64,000 nt of DNA from contig OZ022584.1 in NCBI GenBank assembly GCA_963669155.1, positions 7,957,362 through 8,021,361 on the forward strand. The letters run 5' to 3'. This stretch comes from Arbacia lixula. Lineage: Eukaryota; Echinodermata; Echinoidea; Arbacioida; Arbaciidae. Numbering within the stretch: position 1 is the first letter of the stretch; each line of letters opens with the position of its first letter. The translations under genes were made by a program, and so were the position numbers. Positions 23,849-37,900 of the stretch are shown piece after piece. The notes beneath the pieces are model-generated. The model saw only the letters and a program-made list of their open reading frames with translations. It made no database searches and was not told where the DNA came from.

Positions 23849-25092
23849 ACATTGCTATCCATCAAGTACTTATACAGTCGTTTATATACGATTCGTTCTA
23901 TTGATAGAGAGACTTTCTTCCTCCTTTTTTATACACAGGGACTACTTTGGCTATTTTCAGGCAATCCAGGACAACCCCAGAACAAAACGAAAGGCTAAAT
24001 ATATGACAAAGCGGTTTGGGAATACAATAGATAATCTTCTTTATCAAATTCGCACTTATTCCATCATGACCCCAGGAAGGCGTGTTTTTAAGACGTTTAG
24101 TGATTTTGATGGTCTCCGATTCGTTTGTAGGGGTAAAGAAAATGCTTACAGGTGTTGTTGAGTTCCGGACTTGTTTTTATATATTTCCACCAATATTGCA
24201 AAAATAGTAGTTAAAGGCGTCAGCTATTTCTTTTTCATCTTCAATTCTATTCCCAAGTATTTCTATATGATTAGGCAGTTTACGAGTTTTGTGTTTACCT
24301 AATACTTGGTTTATTGTCTGCCAAGTCTTATAAATATCAGATTTAGCTATTTCTATTAAGCTCTTGAAATTTTTTGTTTTTAAGAGCGAATAATATCATG
24401 TAATTTGTTTATATAACATGTGTATACTCTTTCGTTATTTCCTGACGGATCATAGGTATATTTCCAATATAATCTCTGGTTTTTGTTGATAGATTTCAAA
24501 ATGCCTCTAGTAAGCCAAGGTTTCCTAATTATTTCCTTTTTTCGTGTCTTTTGAAAAATACGAGTTGCCTTCCCGTCTTTATATTCACAATCATCATGAG
24601 GTTTTTGAGCGTGTTCATAAAAAAAAACGTGATTTGGATACATCATCACAATTTGTAACACTTGGCCAGTTCACACAACATAGTTTACGATTTAAATTCA
24701 CCGTGGTCCACAGTACGGTACTATTGAACGATTCGTTGTCATATTGCATTTGAACATCATGCAAGTTTGCATCAAGTGTTGTTAATTGAAATACAGGAAG
24801 ATGATCAGACAGGTCGGTAAACAAAATACCAGGTGTGATCGGTTTACCATAAACATTCGTGAAGATGTTATCTATACATGTGTGCGAAGTTGACGTTTTC
24901 CTAGTAGGTTTAGTAATAAGAGCATAGAAACCGTGACTATACATTATACCTAGAAAGTCATTGGTATAAGACTTTACAGTATATTTCACTACATCAAAAT
25001 TGAAGACGCCAACAATGTAACATAACTTATTTTCCATAGCTATGGTTTCTACACATTCTCCATTTCATTGAATGACACCGGGTCTGAGTTAG

Positions 25093-26640
25093 ATGCTTTA
25101 TATACGACACCAATTACAAGATTTTAAACCGTCACGTATCATACCGGTACACAAAGGTGGCGCATTTGATAAAAGCAATTTTCGTTACTCAATTCTGCCA
25201 ATCCTTTTTAAAATATTGGAAAAGGCTGTGCATAAACAAAAGTATAAGTTTTCGAATAATAATACACTCCTTTCAAAAGAGCAATCCGGTTTTAGACCAC
25301 TACACTCAAGAGCCACTTGTGTAACTCACATAGTAGATTTTCTTTTACAAAACATGGATTCAGGAAAGCTAATACGTTCCATATATTAAGACCTCAAAAG
25401 GCGTTTGATGTCATTCCACTACATTTGATTCTTGCGAAATTGTCATTTTATGGTAACAGAAATGAGGAATACATGTATAAGTGATTTGAGTTCTACCTTT
25501 TAAATAGAAAACATTGAGTACCAGTCCAAGGGTGTTCAAGTAATCACTTAACTGTTCAACCTTGTGTCCCACAAGGGTCAATTGTTTGCCCATTCATATT
25601 TTGTTTGTTTATAATGATGTAAAGTAAGTTTTAGTACCCAATCAAAGATGACACAGTTATTTTAAATAAGGATTTAGATCATTCTCAAATTCAAATTAAT
25701 TTGCAAAGAGACTTTGATGTAACTGTAAAATTTCTTAAGTATAATGACATGTATATTCATCCAGATAAAATAAAAGTGATTACCTTTGGTCCTAACAGAA
25801 AATTGCGTAACCTCGTTTTATCCATCAAATATAATGATATAATGATAGTGAGTTAGGAAATGTCAGTTATATAAACTATCTTGGAGTAATATTTCACTAT
25901 CAATTAGTTTTGTCAAACCGTATATATTGAAACTGTATATCTGGAAATATCACGGTCTGTATCATGTATAAGACGGATAAAACATTTCGTTCCAAATAAA
26001 GTACTTATAAATTTATATGCACTCATGAGGAAGCTGCTCAAATACAAATTTACTAAAGATACAAAACTTACAGAATCGATATGTACGACTTGATTTAAAT
26101 GGAGATCGCTTCACATATAAGTATTTTTTGTTAACTACATTTAACCGGCAATCGGTAGAACAGAGAATCAAATATCATCATTGTGTAAGCTTTAAATAAT
26201 TTGACCCCAGTTTATATAGATGCACTAAGAAGCCCTTTCTCAATACCTTATCCTCGTACAGAATATATGAAGAGATAGTTTGTCTACAAAGGTATTACAT
26301 TATTCAATAATCTTCCCTTTTCCATGCAATATATTTGTCATTGAGAATATCAAAAAAGAAACTTTTTTTTAAAGAAAACATTAATACATTAGTAATAAAT
26401 AAACATACGAACAATAAGCGCAAAAACAAAAATTAAGCTGTGATTTAAATTGTCTACTCTCACTTTTTTATAGCTCGCCACTGGCTTCTCTCGCTCTCGA
26501 ACAGAATAAAGATATCAGCAGCTGGGCGCAAACACATGATTAAACGAAGGATATAAATGTGGAACTCGCTAAATGCACCCTTGATTAAAGATAGGCAGCC
26601 CTTTACATGTGAAATAAATAAATTGTGTGAATACGTTCAG
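25093..26640 (+). mobile_element. CR1/Jockey-like LINE reverse transcriptase, decayed, plus strand
   Basis: DFKPSRIIPVHKGG, LSKEQSGFRPLHSRATCVTH and VDFLLQNMDSGKL are RT motifs 1-3. They are followed in other frames by CVPQGSIVCPFIFCLF, DDTVILNKDLDH, LKYNDMYIHPDKIKVITFGP and a C-terminal MWNSLNAPLIKDRQPF near 26560. Many stops and shifts make it inactive. It lies head to head with the minus-strand endonuclease that ends at 25037. Confidence 0.75.
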
Positions 26641-27288
26641 TGTATTTGGGTCCCCTTTCTAACTAAAATTTGTTTCTTGCAATTTACTTTCACTTTAAAA
26701 GCTTTTGCCAGAAATCAAGTTTAGGTCAGGGTGCTAACATCGTAGCCATACCTTCATGTTCAGTTAGAACCAGTGCAGCATGGTGACGAGCTAAAGAAAA
26801 TGAATTGGGGGAAAGCAGTAACAAATAAATAGTGGAAAGGATAATTGAATAAAGAGCTGCATTGTGTTTAACCTTGGATCAAGGGTACCCATGGAGAGGC
26901 ACGTGCTCATGATGCTTTTCTTGTAACAACCATTGCGAGCCGAAGAGATCGAAGAGATCTAAAGGTGTCAGTAAACCTGGCAGGGAAGAAACACTCTGCA
27001 ATCACACATCTCTCCGTCCAGTTGATTTTCACAATGTTTCTAGGCAGAAATAATGTATTTAGCGCACGTCGCTATCAACATGAAAAAATAGTTTAAACAG
27101 CTTTTAAATCAATGCGGAGCTAGTGTGCAACGGCCGGCACGGTGAGTGAGGGCCTCCTTCTTTAATGCTCCAATGTCTCCATTTGAAGACACCCCATTGT
27201 CTCGTTGAAACTTTAATAAAGTTGTGAACAAGAAGCGAGCCTAATGTGGGCTTCCACTGCAATCACTATGTTTTAATAATCAAAATCG
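26641..27288. other. Presumed 3' UTR and flank of the NPAS4-like gene
   Basis: No coding region is seen. On the minus strand just past the stop at 27289 lie ATTAAA-type poly(A) signal variants (for example at 27212-27217). The true transcript end cannot be fixed. Confidence 0.35.
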
Positions 27289-28432
27289 TCACATATTGAA
27301 ATCTCCAATAAAAGAAGCCACATGATCCAAGAGACGGATCTGTTCGTTGGACAGACACCATAGGGCGGCTGTCACACTCTCCTCCAGTGACCGTGTTCCA
27401 CAAGAATCAGGCAACAGCTTTTGCCGCTCTTGCATTGTTATCACTTCTGCTCTCTCGTTGTCCGGCTTCTCCTGCTTTGAAGCGCCCTCAACGATATACA
27501 TGACTTGTGGCAGATTGGGCGTTGCCCACGGCGACTGCCACGTTGATGACGCGTTTGAGAATGAATTTGAAGTGCCCCATCCGACAGAACTTTGTAGATT
27601 GGAGTGTAAGCTCGAAGCAGAACCCTTGGAGGTATCGGCCTGCACTGTAGGGTTGTGACCAGTGCCCTCGCGTTTTCTGAGGTGAGCTTTTCGATTTTCA
27701 GCATGGAGTGCTGACCGGTGACATCCAACGCCATCTGCAAGATTTCCATCACCAGCATAACATATTGACGATGGCTCGGTCGTGTGCGACAGCTGTAAAT
27801 AAGATGCATGAACATGATCATTATCTGTTTTTACCATGTTTCTCAGATTCTGGGCATTTTTCATCTGCCCAGTCAACATATTTGACTGAAAAGGTGCGTT
27901 CCACTGTACAGAGTCGGAGATTGACCAGTCTGCCATTTCCGGAGAGTCACCAGCCTGGCGATCGCCCTCTCTCAGTGGGTGTTTGCGCTCGAGGAAACAT
28001 GGCATTTTCCTGTCGATCCAATTTTTTCCAATCTGCATCTTCCCTACGCTCTCTCGCTGACTCATGAAACGATCATAGATGTCGTCGGGGCATTCCTTAG
28101 CCCGCGGCTGTTCCGGCATTGCACATTCACCATGCGCCACCTCTTCTTCAGTCGGATGTGCCTTCGAACTTGTGTCACTCTCCCGAGCATTGCTTATACT
28201 ATGTCTAGGCTGCCGTAACACATCACCTAGGCCCGAGCTCCTCCCATACGGCTGCTGGTCACGGGCATAGAAGTATGGGGCATACTGATACGACTTCGTG
28301 TTCCCCGTCTGAAATTCACTTTTCAATGAGTCTGTTCTCTCTCCAAGGTCTGCACCGGGCAGTGCTCTGTACGTTTCCTCGTTTCTCATCATGTTACCAA
28401 TGCCTGACAGGTCTGCAGAAGACGTTTCCTCA
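27289..28432 (-). CDS. NPAS4-like: NPAS4-like last exon: putative transactivation tail
   Basis: After the acceptor TTGTGTTTCAG, 380 codons stay open to TGA at 27291-27289. The composition is mixed (Ser, Asn, Gln, Arg, Glu) and non-repetitive, with no known domain, and it ends [18 protein letters not shown]4 tails are long and poorly conserved, so lack of recognisable similarity is expected. It needs two bases from the preceding exon and therefore cannot be joined directly to 30041; at least one exon is missing between them. Confidence 0.65.
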
Positions 28433-31400
28433 CTGAAACACAAGGCCATAAAGAGAATTATGATTCAGATTTTTAAAATTACTAAATACATTGCTGGGAC
28501 CACGTTGATTAGCAATGTAACATTAATAAACACCATCATTGGTTTTAACTCTAAATGTTTCATGGTGCCGAATCACCGGAGACTTCCTGTTGTAAAACTT
28601 AGAAAAACAGAAAGGAGATATTACTATAATATGGTAGTCAGATTTACCTAATATACCGGTGCGCATGATTTTTCAATTCTTTGAATTTTAATCTGAAAAT
28701 GAAATAAGGCTCGTTATTCCAAAAGTACAATTAATCATTTCACTCCAAAATGCTTTATCGTTTGCAAATCCGAGGAATGATAATGAATGCGTGTGGGTTG
28801 TTTAATTATAAATCGTATTCGATTTATATATGAAATAGATTAAATACCCTACATTTGCCATTTCCAGAATTTGAATAAATAAAGCTTTTGAAAGAGGGAA
28901 CAATCGAATTACTAAATGAAATGTTGTAATAAGCAAACCATATCACTTCAGATGAAGAACCCCAAGCTATAGGAATTGTATCGGTTCATTAAGCCCTGGG
29001 TTCAATTATGAATATTCCTCTTTTAACTGAAACCATAATAGAGAATATATAATTCGTAGGTCTATCCCTCTCTGATATCAAGCTAAGCACATTAGCGGTC
29101 ATATAGCGGAGTGTGATACGAATGGAAGAGACAATATTACTCCATCTGATTAATTTCGTTTCTTTTATCCTCCTGACGTCTTTTTGTTTTAAATTGGCGC
29201 CATGGTGACCGCCCACGAATAAAGGATCAAGGGTCATTTGCAATGAATTGCTTAACCTGCCTAGGTGATTTTAACGCCATTTTATGAGCTATAGTGTATA
29301 GGTTGAAGTTTATGTCGATTAGTGGAACTCGATTTAAAAGTGTTATTGCACGATTTTTACTTTTGAAATGGCTGTTTGGGTGATTAGATGGATAGAGAAA
29401 CATGGTGGACAATGTCTTTATGTATATGTGTCATTTAAAGAATATTGAAAACAAATTGCCGAAGAAGTCATACACTAGCGTTTTTCCGTTTTATACAATT
29501 TTCCGCTATTTTCTTCGTCTACCCCTGGATAAAACAGTGCTAAGTACATCGTAAATTCATCTGCAAAAGGATGAAAGGCTAGTATACATGGTATAGTTCA
29601 TGTAAGATATTTTACAACGCCAACGGACACGATGAACGGGCATAGCCTGGTGACAAATGCAGCGAGAAAACAGATATCCCTAACATTAATGTGGTGACAG
29701 TCGTAATGGGATGAAAGCAAGCCTTGAGAATATTGTTCATCCATAAAGTAGGTCTAAGGGTTATGTGCTATGCTGACAATATCAAAAGTCCCAGCAAGGT
29801 GTCCCTCGGGTCCCAGGGTTTCAGGTGCGACATCCCGCTAGCCACACTGTCCACCCGCAACCCGCATACCCATGATGATAGTATGTGAACAAGAGAGAGT
29901 GGAGTAGTAAAGTAGGGAAAAGACAAGCGCTGGGGGCGCTGCACATGGCTCGATCGACACACACGATCGGCAAAACGCGACAAAACGCGACGCAAAAGAC
30001 GATCATTGCCGCGGTCAATGCCTCGAGATCTGATCCTTACTTCTAGTGTGGAACTGCCTGGCGGCTGGCACGCTTCTTGGGTGCACCAAGAAATACCAGC
30101 TGTGCCCGTGCAACTCCTCTGAAGAGTAGCCCAGGAGAAGAAAGATTCTGCAGAAACACGGTCACAAAGTCGGGTTATCATACAATATTATCAGTCATAT
30201 CTATACGGAATTAAAAACTCGTGTTTTTGTTCATGCTTCTCATCCTCGTCATATTGAAAAAACGATCTTTCAAAAATGTTCATCTCATCTTAATGATTTA
30301 CCCTCATTTGTTTAAAGAATTATTTATAAATGTTCCGAAACCCAATCTACAATAAATTGCACGTGAGATTTATGTATACAAGAAGAGATGGACATAGTGA
30401 GAATGCATTTATAATTGGAAAAGGGGAACACGGCGTGCACCACACCCATTGCTATTGGTTCACATTTTCCTACGTTATGTCTGAGAATACCAAAACTAAA
30501 AAATCTTTATAACAGTACTTTATCTTCGGTTGATACAACTTTTTGGGGGTACATTTCCAGACTGCCACCCACGCTGATAATAACGAAACAAGTAATTCAA
30601 TAAAAATGTTGCATACGCGACAACAGTCTCCTTTTAGGTTATAATACGGAGGCAAGAGGCAACATGATTTGTAACGTGCAATCATTCAAGTATAGAGGAA
30701 GGAAGTCAAGATATTAAGTAAACATGATAACATCCCCAAATGTAACATTGATATGTTGATTCATATTTCTAGTATTCACCGTTCCATTAAAGATACTGAG
30801 TTCATATTCACTGTACACGCCTAAAATATAAAGTTTTATAAAATAACACATTTTTAAGAAGAAAATAAAAACTCTTCACCCTATGAAAGGGAAACACTTT
30901 ATCTAACAGTCATAATAGTCATAACAGCCATAACGGTGACACATAGCATCTAATTGTCCTTTAAAAACAAAATGAGCAAAAAAATCATAAATTAACTTTC
31001 AGCCCAGAAAATAAAAAATGTAAATGTAAGCATAAACAAAGAAGTGAAGATTCTTCGGCGTCTTCATTAATTAGATATATATATATATACAGCGAGAAGC
31101 GTTTTGTAGAGGATCGGCTAACAGTGCTCGATGCTGCATGGTGTATGCGGCAGAGCGGATAGGCGTACCTTGCTATCAGTGCTTCAGCTACCGGCGGTTT
31201 CACGTCCTCCTGATGGCGGGCGATCTTCGGCCTGAAGATCGTCCGCCAGGAGGACGTGAAACCGCCAGTAGCCGACCTTGCCGAATTATGGTCATCACTA
31301 TGTTGCATTGTTCACAACCCACACAAGGTTGGTTTGTAAGTAAACACACATACATACTTCACACACCGATACACACACACATACACTATACTGAGATATG

Positions 31401-31867
31401 CGCATACTGACAGACCTGTTGCAAGAATATTTGATGCACATATCCAGCGTATGTCTAGTGCTGAAGATCGTGGTGGTAAGATGGCTGGCATCGGCCACGG
31501 GAAGCGACCTTGAGTCTAGGCCAGCCTCCACCGGGGTACAGAGCGCGAAGAGTGTCCCCGATTCCGTTCGCTGCGACTTGGGATTCCCTGCCGGAGAGTA
31601 GAATCGGCCTTGGATGAGGAAGGCCTTCATGGTAAAATAAAACGCAATATTCAGGGCATCTACTGCTAAGTTACGACAATAGTTATACGCAATTTTACCA
31701 ACTGTCGAAAAAGTGAAGTGGCAATAAACATATATAAGGCCTATGTTCCGGAATGTACAACATTTGTATTTCCATTGCTAATTCGAAACCAAATCAGATA
31801 GGTGGAGAAAGAAGAACGAGGAAAACGGAAAGAAAGAAAGAGGAAGAGAGAGGTAGAGGGTGTGTGT

Positions 31868-31914
<47 letters not shown>

Positions 31915-34900
31915 TAATGAGGAGATATAGAGTGGTTGGGAAGTTTCGAAGTGATTGCTATATCTTACCCGGCACTCGCTACTTTGGAAAGGCCACTTTC
32001 GTCGTGCACTTCTTGACATGATCATCCGGCACACAAAAGACCGTCTCAGAACGCCTATGGAAAGGAACGAAATGTGAACATTAGGATCATTCATCTTGTC
32101 TGCCAGAATCATCATGAATTATAAGACTGTGACGGAAGTTGCTAGTGATTAGGTCGTTTTCGAGATGTATTCACACATTTCCCCTTAACTGGTACTAGGT
32201 GTTAACAAAACTTTTGACACTTTTGAAAAGTGATATATAAAGTAAGTTTCAACCCGAAACAAGCTTAAATCTAAACATCACGGATGTTAATTTCTATCGA
32301 AGCTGATTTGGTGACATCGATTATCATTCTTGGATTTTTGATGAGATTTTCACATCGAGATTCTTACCTGAAAAGTGTCAAATAAACGTTTTAACACCAG
32401 AACTAGGTGTTCAAAGAAACTGTTCACACTTTTGAAGAAACATATTTTTTATGTTATAACTTTTCTTATAATAATCCTGTAAATATTTCAAGAAATTTTC
32501 AGTCCTAGACAGGTTATTATCAATAAACAACACATATCATATATACCCCACTCGCCAGGTAACGCTCTTCCATTTATCCCACACACGGAATCTTCTTGCC
32601 AGCAGGTCTCCTCTGTACACTGGGCCAAAATACTGGATTTCTATCAGACAGTATCTCAGCCTAACGTATTCAAATAACACCTTTAAAAAAGCATTTCAAA
32701 ATCATATACTGGACAAAATCAACAATAAAACTTACATATATGTATTCATAAGTATATGCACGCCTATAACATTCCGCATAGCGCTCATCCAACATGAAAG
32801 GAACACAACCTGTACAATCAAAACACCTTTCCTTGAATCTTGAATCCCTAGTCACTATAAGTAACGTATTGTTTGAGCGGCGTGTATAAAATGTGCATAC
32901 ATAACGAAAATGGTCTATGTTGAGTTTGAATTAAATAATGGTCCTGCTTTGTCCCAAAAGTGAAAATGTAATAAAATATCCAAAGGAGAATTACTCAAAA
33001 ATAAATAAAAAAAATATCATGTCATTTCAGCTTGTTGTTTTTTTTGCCACGTTCTTGTTATTATTTTGCAAAGTGTCGAATGTATCTTTTTAACACGTAT
33101 TACATGTACTGTCTACAAACACTACCCCGTAAAAAACTGCTCTTTTTAAGGTGGTGCGTCCCATATAGAAACAAAATTACTTCCCTCGGAAAAATGGGAG
33201 TGAACACTTACTTTAAAGGGGCATATCATTCACTATGACAAGTCAAATGGATATCTGGTGGGGGATATTGTTTTCTAGGTCTCCGTCCCTGTAAAGCTTC
33301 CTACTTCACAAACATGATCTGGATATTGTTCTCATGGTCCATAATATTTATAATCGTTTAAAGAAAAGGGATGCTCTACCTTTGATATTAAATTCCTTTT
33401 TTTCAACAATGGATGACCCAGGCCAGATGGAAATAGCTTTTCTGACAATCATATCGTGAATCTTGATACGCGATGACACGCGCGCGCGCACACATACATA
33501 CAGACGTTTTTTTTTTGTTTTTTTAATGAAGCTCGGTCCGATCTATATTTGATCATGATTGATACGTCAAACTACATGAGAATGGGACGGAATCCTTTTG
33601 TTTTGTAGACATTCATCAAGTAGGTGCGTCATGCTTCTTCTTGTAATGTTTGCCATACTTTGCTCATTGCTCCGCCTATACAGAAATGGAATACGGGAAA
33701 ATATCAAGAAGTAAGAAGAGATGTCACGCAAACTGCTAACGTGCACCAGCGTCTTTCTTTACAGTTCCATGTTATATAAACAAGGCCTGGTTCATAACCA
33801 TGACGTGAACACACACGTTTGGCAAAACGAAAACATGCAAGTAGCATCAAGGATACTGTTATGAAAGGATATGAATCAACTTTTTTTCTTTGAACCCACG
33901 CTCGACGCCGCCAAAAGTTATGTGTCCTCAACATGTGCCTTTCAGGTGTTATATACAACTTCCCCCTATACTAAGTACCGTGCCCCCCCCCCCCCCCCCC
34001 CCCCGCTCCGCTTCCGGCTACCTTGACTTACGGTACAAGTTGTGAACGAGAGTGGTACCCATTGTCACGGCAGAATCCCGTAATCTATACCACAATATCT
34101 TACCTTTAAACACACAATTAGGGAAATATTAACATACCCGGAGTACTGAGTGAATAATTTTTTGGGTCCAGATAAGCCCCGAGGATCAGATGATCTGATC
34201 CGTGTACCAAATCGTAGATATCTCCTCCACCGGATAAAACCTCCACCTGAAGGGAAGAAAAGACACATGACAGATGGATAGACGATTGATTCACCAAGAA
34301 CAATACCCGAAAGCAACATGACTATTGTAAAAAGATATTCGTTAAAGTTTGTTCACACGAAAGCCGTTAGGCGCTGCCGCTCGTTGCTTGCACTTAATTT
34401 GGCCCGTATAAGGATGGTTTAACCAAGGATGTTTAAACACATGGAGTGCCAGCAGCCATTTAATCAATGCACAAGATTCACAAGATGTACAAGATGGTCT
34501 CGTGTACAGAGGCGAAAGAGTGATCATCCCAGTCACCTTACGCAAGGAGATGAAGGAGATACTACACACTTCGCACCTTGGAGTAGAAGGAACGCTCAGA
34601 CGAGCAAGAGAATGCATCCACTGGCCAGGAATGAACTCAGGTGTGAAACAATTCATTTCGACATGCGAAGCCTGTAGGATGTACGAACAGCAGAATCAGA
34701 GAGAGACCATCATGCCTCACGACATCCCAGATCGCCCATGGGAATAGGTCGGCACTGACCTCTTTGAGGTGAACGAGATGCATTACTTGATCAATGTGGA
34801 CTACTTGTCCAACTTCTGGGAAATCGACAGACTGTATGGCCTGAGCAGTGTGACAGTAATAAGGAAACTGAAGAGCCATTTCGCAAGGTACGGGATCCCA

Positions 34901-37900
34901 AGCACCGTCATAAGCGATAGCGGGACACAGCCCTCATCAGAGGAGTTCGCGAAATTTGCAAGAAGGTGGGAGCTCGACCACATCACCATTTCGCCAAGAC
35001 ACAGACAAGCCAACGGAAAGGTAGAGTCAGCGGTCAAGGCAGCTAAGCGACTGTTGAAGAAAGCAGCACAATCGAAGACTGACGTCTACATAGCTATGCT
35101 AGAACTCCGAAACACTCCGAACCAAGGGGTAGAGAGCAGCCCAGCCCAGAGGTTGCATGGCAGGAGGACGAGGACTCTTCTTCCCACAACATTCAGTCTT
35201 CTCAAACCAAGAGGCGGTGAAATCCTTGGAGAAAATCGAAAGATGATGAAATCCCTCCAAAGGAAACAGTCGGAGAGATACAATAAACATGCCAAGGACT
35301 TGCCAATCCTAGAAGAAGGAGACGTCGTCCGATTCAAGCCCTAGAGGCTAGGAAGCACAGTATGGCAGAAGGCAGTTGTACACAAGCGGCTAGACGAAAG
35401 ATCCTACGAAGTAGAGACAGAAACGGGACTGCTTCTAAGAAGGAATAGGGTCGATCTCAAGAAGACTGCAGAGTTACCACCACGGGTAGGAGAACAGAAA
35501 CAGACTGATGAGCACAGAGAACTACCTACAAAGATGAAGGCACATGCTCGACAGCCTACAGAAGAAGAAGCACAATTAAATCATATTTTCCTTTTTATTT
35601 TGTCGGCGCAATGGAATTTGCTTTCAATATATGGCCCAATGTGTCAGGAAAATAGAAGGGAGCCATTTTGGTTACAAAATTGTATTCGTGCCGACAAAAA
35701 TGTCCCATTTTAAGGCAGAAAAGGCCTAATGGCCAATTCTGTACCAAACGTAGCCGCTCCGACTGGCCTGTATTATATAATATGTAGATACAAACACTTT
35801 CATTACAATATCTAGGCTAAGAATACATTTCGTTACAGAAAGAGATAAAAAATAGAAAATGGGCACTTTTGTCTTAAGAGAGGCCCACGAGCGCGTCTCT
35901 CGATAGAGGTATAGGCCCTAAGTATCCTCCACTAATATGCGAGGGAGCGAGAGAAAAACAAAAGAATTTTGACAAATTTCCGAAATGTTTATATAGGCCT
36001 ATACGAGGGAGCACATGCATTTAAACATCCTTGGTGTCACGAATAACATACAGTTGCCAAGTTTGAAGTAAATCCATTGAACGGTTACCACGGTTACTGA
36101 GATATTGCCGAAACAAATCAACAGGACTGACATGCACTACCAGACAAAAATACCAACTTCTACGTGTTAATTTTTTTGACACTTTTTGAAAAATGATTGT
36201 AAAAAGTTACATCTGAAATCAAGCTGAAATTGAAAAAACATGAAGTCAAATTACGAACTTTGACCTCAGGAATGGGTGGGTATCGGATGATCAATTCAGA
36301 ACACAAAAATGCTCATTGTGAAAAATACATGTCAACCGACATGCCAAATTTGTCCAAAATGAAAATCTCATTGAATATTCAAAGAATTATTAAAAATAAT
36401 TATTGATGAAATGTCACGAAACTTGCTTCTGTAAAAAATCGACATCAATCGCATAGTTACGATAGACCCACACAAGCTACAATCAATATAAATTTTAAGT
36501 TATGATCGATATCAATCGGGCGACCGATAGAATAGTCGTACGATTGCCGTAAGTAGCTGTTAGTGATACGGGCCACTCGTCCGGAACTGATTGATACAAG
36601 AAGACGGCTTTTTTTAGTTGTTGATTTGTTTGTTTGTCATTTCGAAATTTTCCAACAAAAGGACAATTATACGAATGTTATTAATATACGGAATAATACT
36701 CTTGCAGATATAGAAGGCTTGTTGAGCAAAGTACAAATTATAACTTTGTTTGATAAGCTAAATTCTATTGGATTTGAATTATAATTTTCAAAACAAATTA
36801 AGTGCGAAATATAATTTGAATAAAAGAAACACGAGTTCAACACCCAAAGAAGGGAAAAAGACAGAAAGAAAAATTAATCTGAATTACCAACGGAAAGCAA
36901 ATATACTTGAAATCTGTGTCTCTTACCATGGATCTGCCCAGGTAATCAATGACATTTTCAGACACGCAAAGAATCCTTCCCGTTGACGCCACCATCAACA
37001 AAAAGCCAGGGAGTGCCTGAAATAGGGGATTGGTCAGATTTAAATGTGTTGCCATCAATGGCGGATCCGGGTGGGCTCAAGAGGTGCTGTGCTCCCCCCC
37101 CCCCAAAAAAAAAGAAGAAAATAATTGGGGGTGGGGGGCAACACATAATATTCGTGTTGATTAATGTGATTATCATTGTCCTTGTTGTCTTTTCAAAAGG
37201 CCTGCACCCTTAAGATCATTTTAGATTCTTAAACTTCTTTTGGAAATAAACTGATTGAAATAAATTAAATCCCTATGGAATAAAAACCAAATTTACTTGA
37301 GTCTGTTTTCAAAGGAGTCTACTGAAAATTAATATAAGAATTCTTCAAAAAGAACAATAGTTGATGGCTTAAATCCCTTTCGTATCAAGTTCTGTTCATG
37401 CTACCACTGCCGTTTGCTGGACGAGCGTTGACTGCGCGGACCATTCGTTCCGTGCGCTAGCAACACGCTGTGCATGCGTTGTCAATTCGCTAGCTTTTTC
37501 CACATCCTGACATAATACGATTGGCGCACAACGAAATGCTTACTATTGATATTACTATTAATTTTCAATGTATAGGATGTGCGTTGCGTATGTGTGATTT
37601 ATCATTTCATCAGGGACAACAAGTGATTTCTAAACCAATGTTTAGGAAGAGCAGCACTTTAATTAGCTAATGTTGATCTACGGTTGATGTTAACTTAGTG
37701 TGACGAAGACAAATACCCCTGACAGCTTTCATTCAAAACATTCTGGAAATGTTGTATAATGGTTCAGCTTTTGCAGGTTAACACAAATGAAATTTTGTAT
37801 TTAAAAAAAGCAACACCGAAAATGGAAGAATATAATGAAGAATTAGAACTTCCATCCCAATAATAAAACTGGAAACCGGAGACCTCTGTGCCCAATGGCC

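Larger units (their letters stand above)
21590..25037 (-). mobile_element. CR1/Jockey-like LINE, 5'-truncated, split by a Tc1 fragment
   Basis: Read on the minus strand, the AP-endonuclease C-terminal half comes first (25037-24615; IDNIFTNVYGKPITPG, LSDHLPVF). A linker follows (24550-24380; RKPWLTRGILKSINKNQRLY), then an RT start (about 24060-23860; CLKIAKVVPVYKKGG, YKRLYKYLMDSN). A Tc1 fragment interrupts it at 23262-23848. RT then resumes at 23240-22715 (DWFKANKLELNVKNTKYMLF, INFLGIIIHEKLSWDDHVDH, YNALILPYLDYCSLVWSG). The catalytic centre (YADD region) is missing at the Tc1 site. The 3' UTR runs to AATAAAGAATTG near 21590 and is nearly repeated at 61871-62640. The element is inactive. Confidence 0.8.

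Noticed and set aside
28540-28620. Minus-strand [14 protein letters not shown], considered as a PAS-B piece
   Set aside because: A stop follows at once and no donor of the right phase is present; the similarity is too short.
29832-29860. Minus-strand [10 protein letters not shown], considered as the missing PAS-B strand of the NPAS4-like gene
   Set aside because: The Trp spacing is wrong for a GW-x-W PAS motif, no good acceptor or donor brackets it, and the flanking residues do not fit PAS-B.
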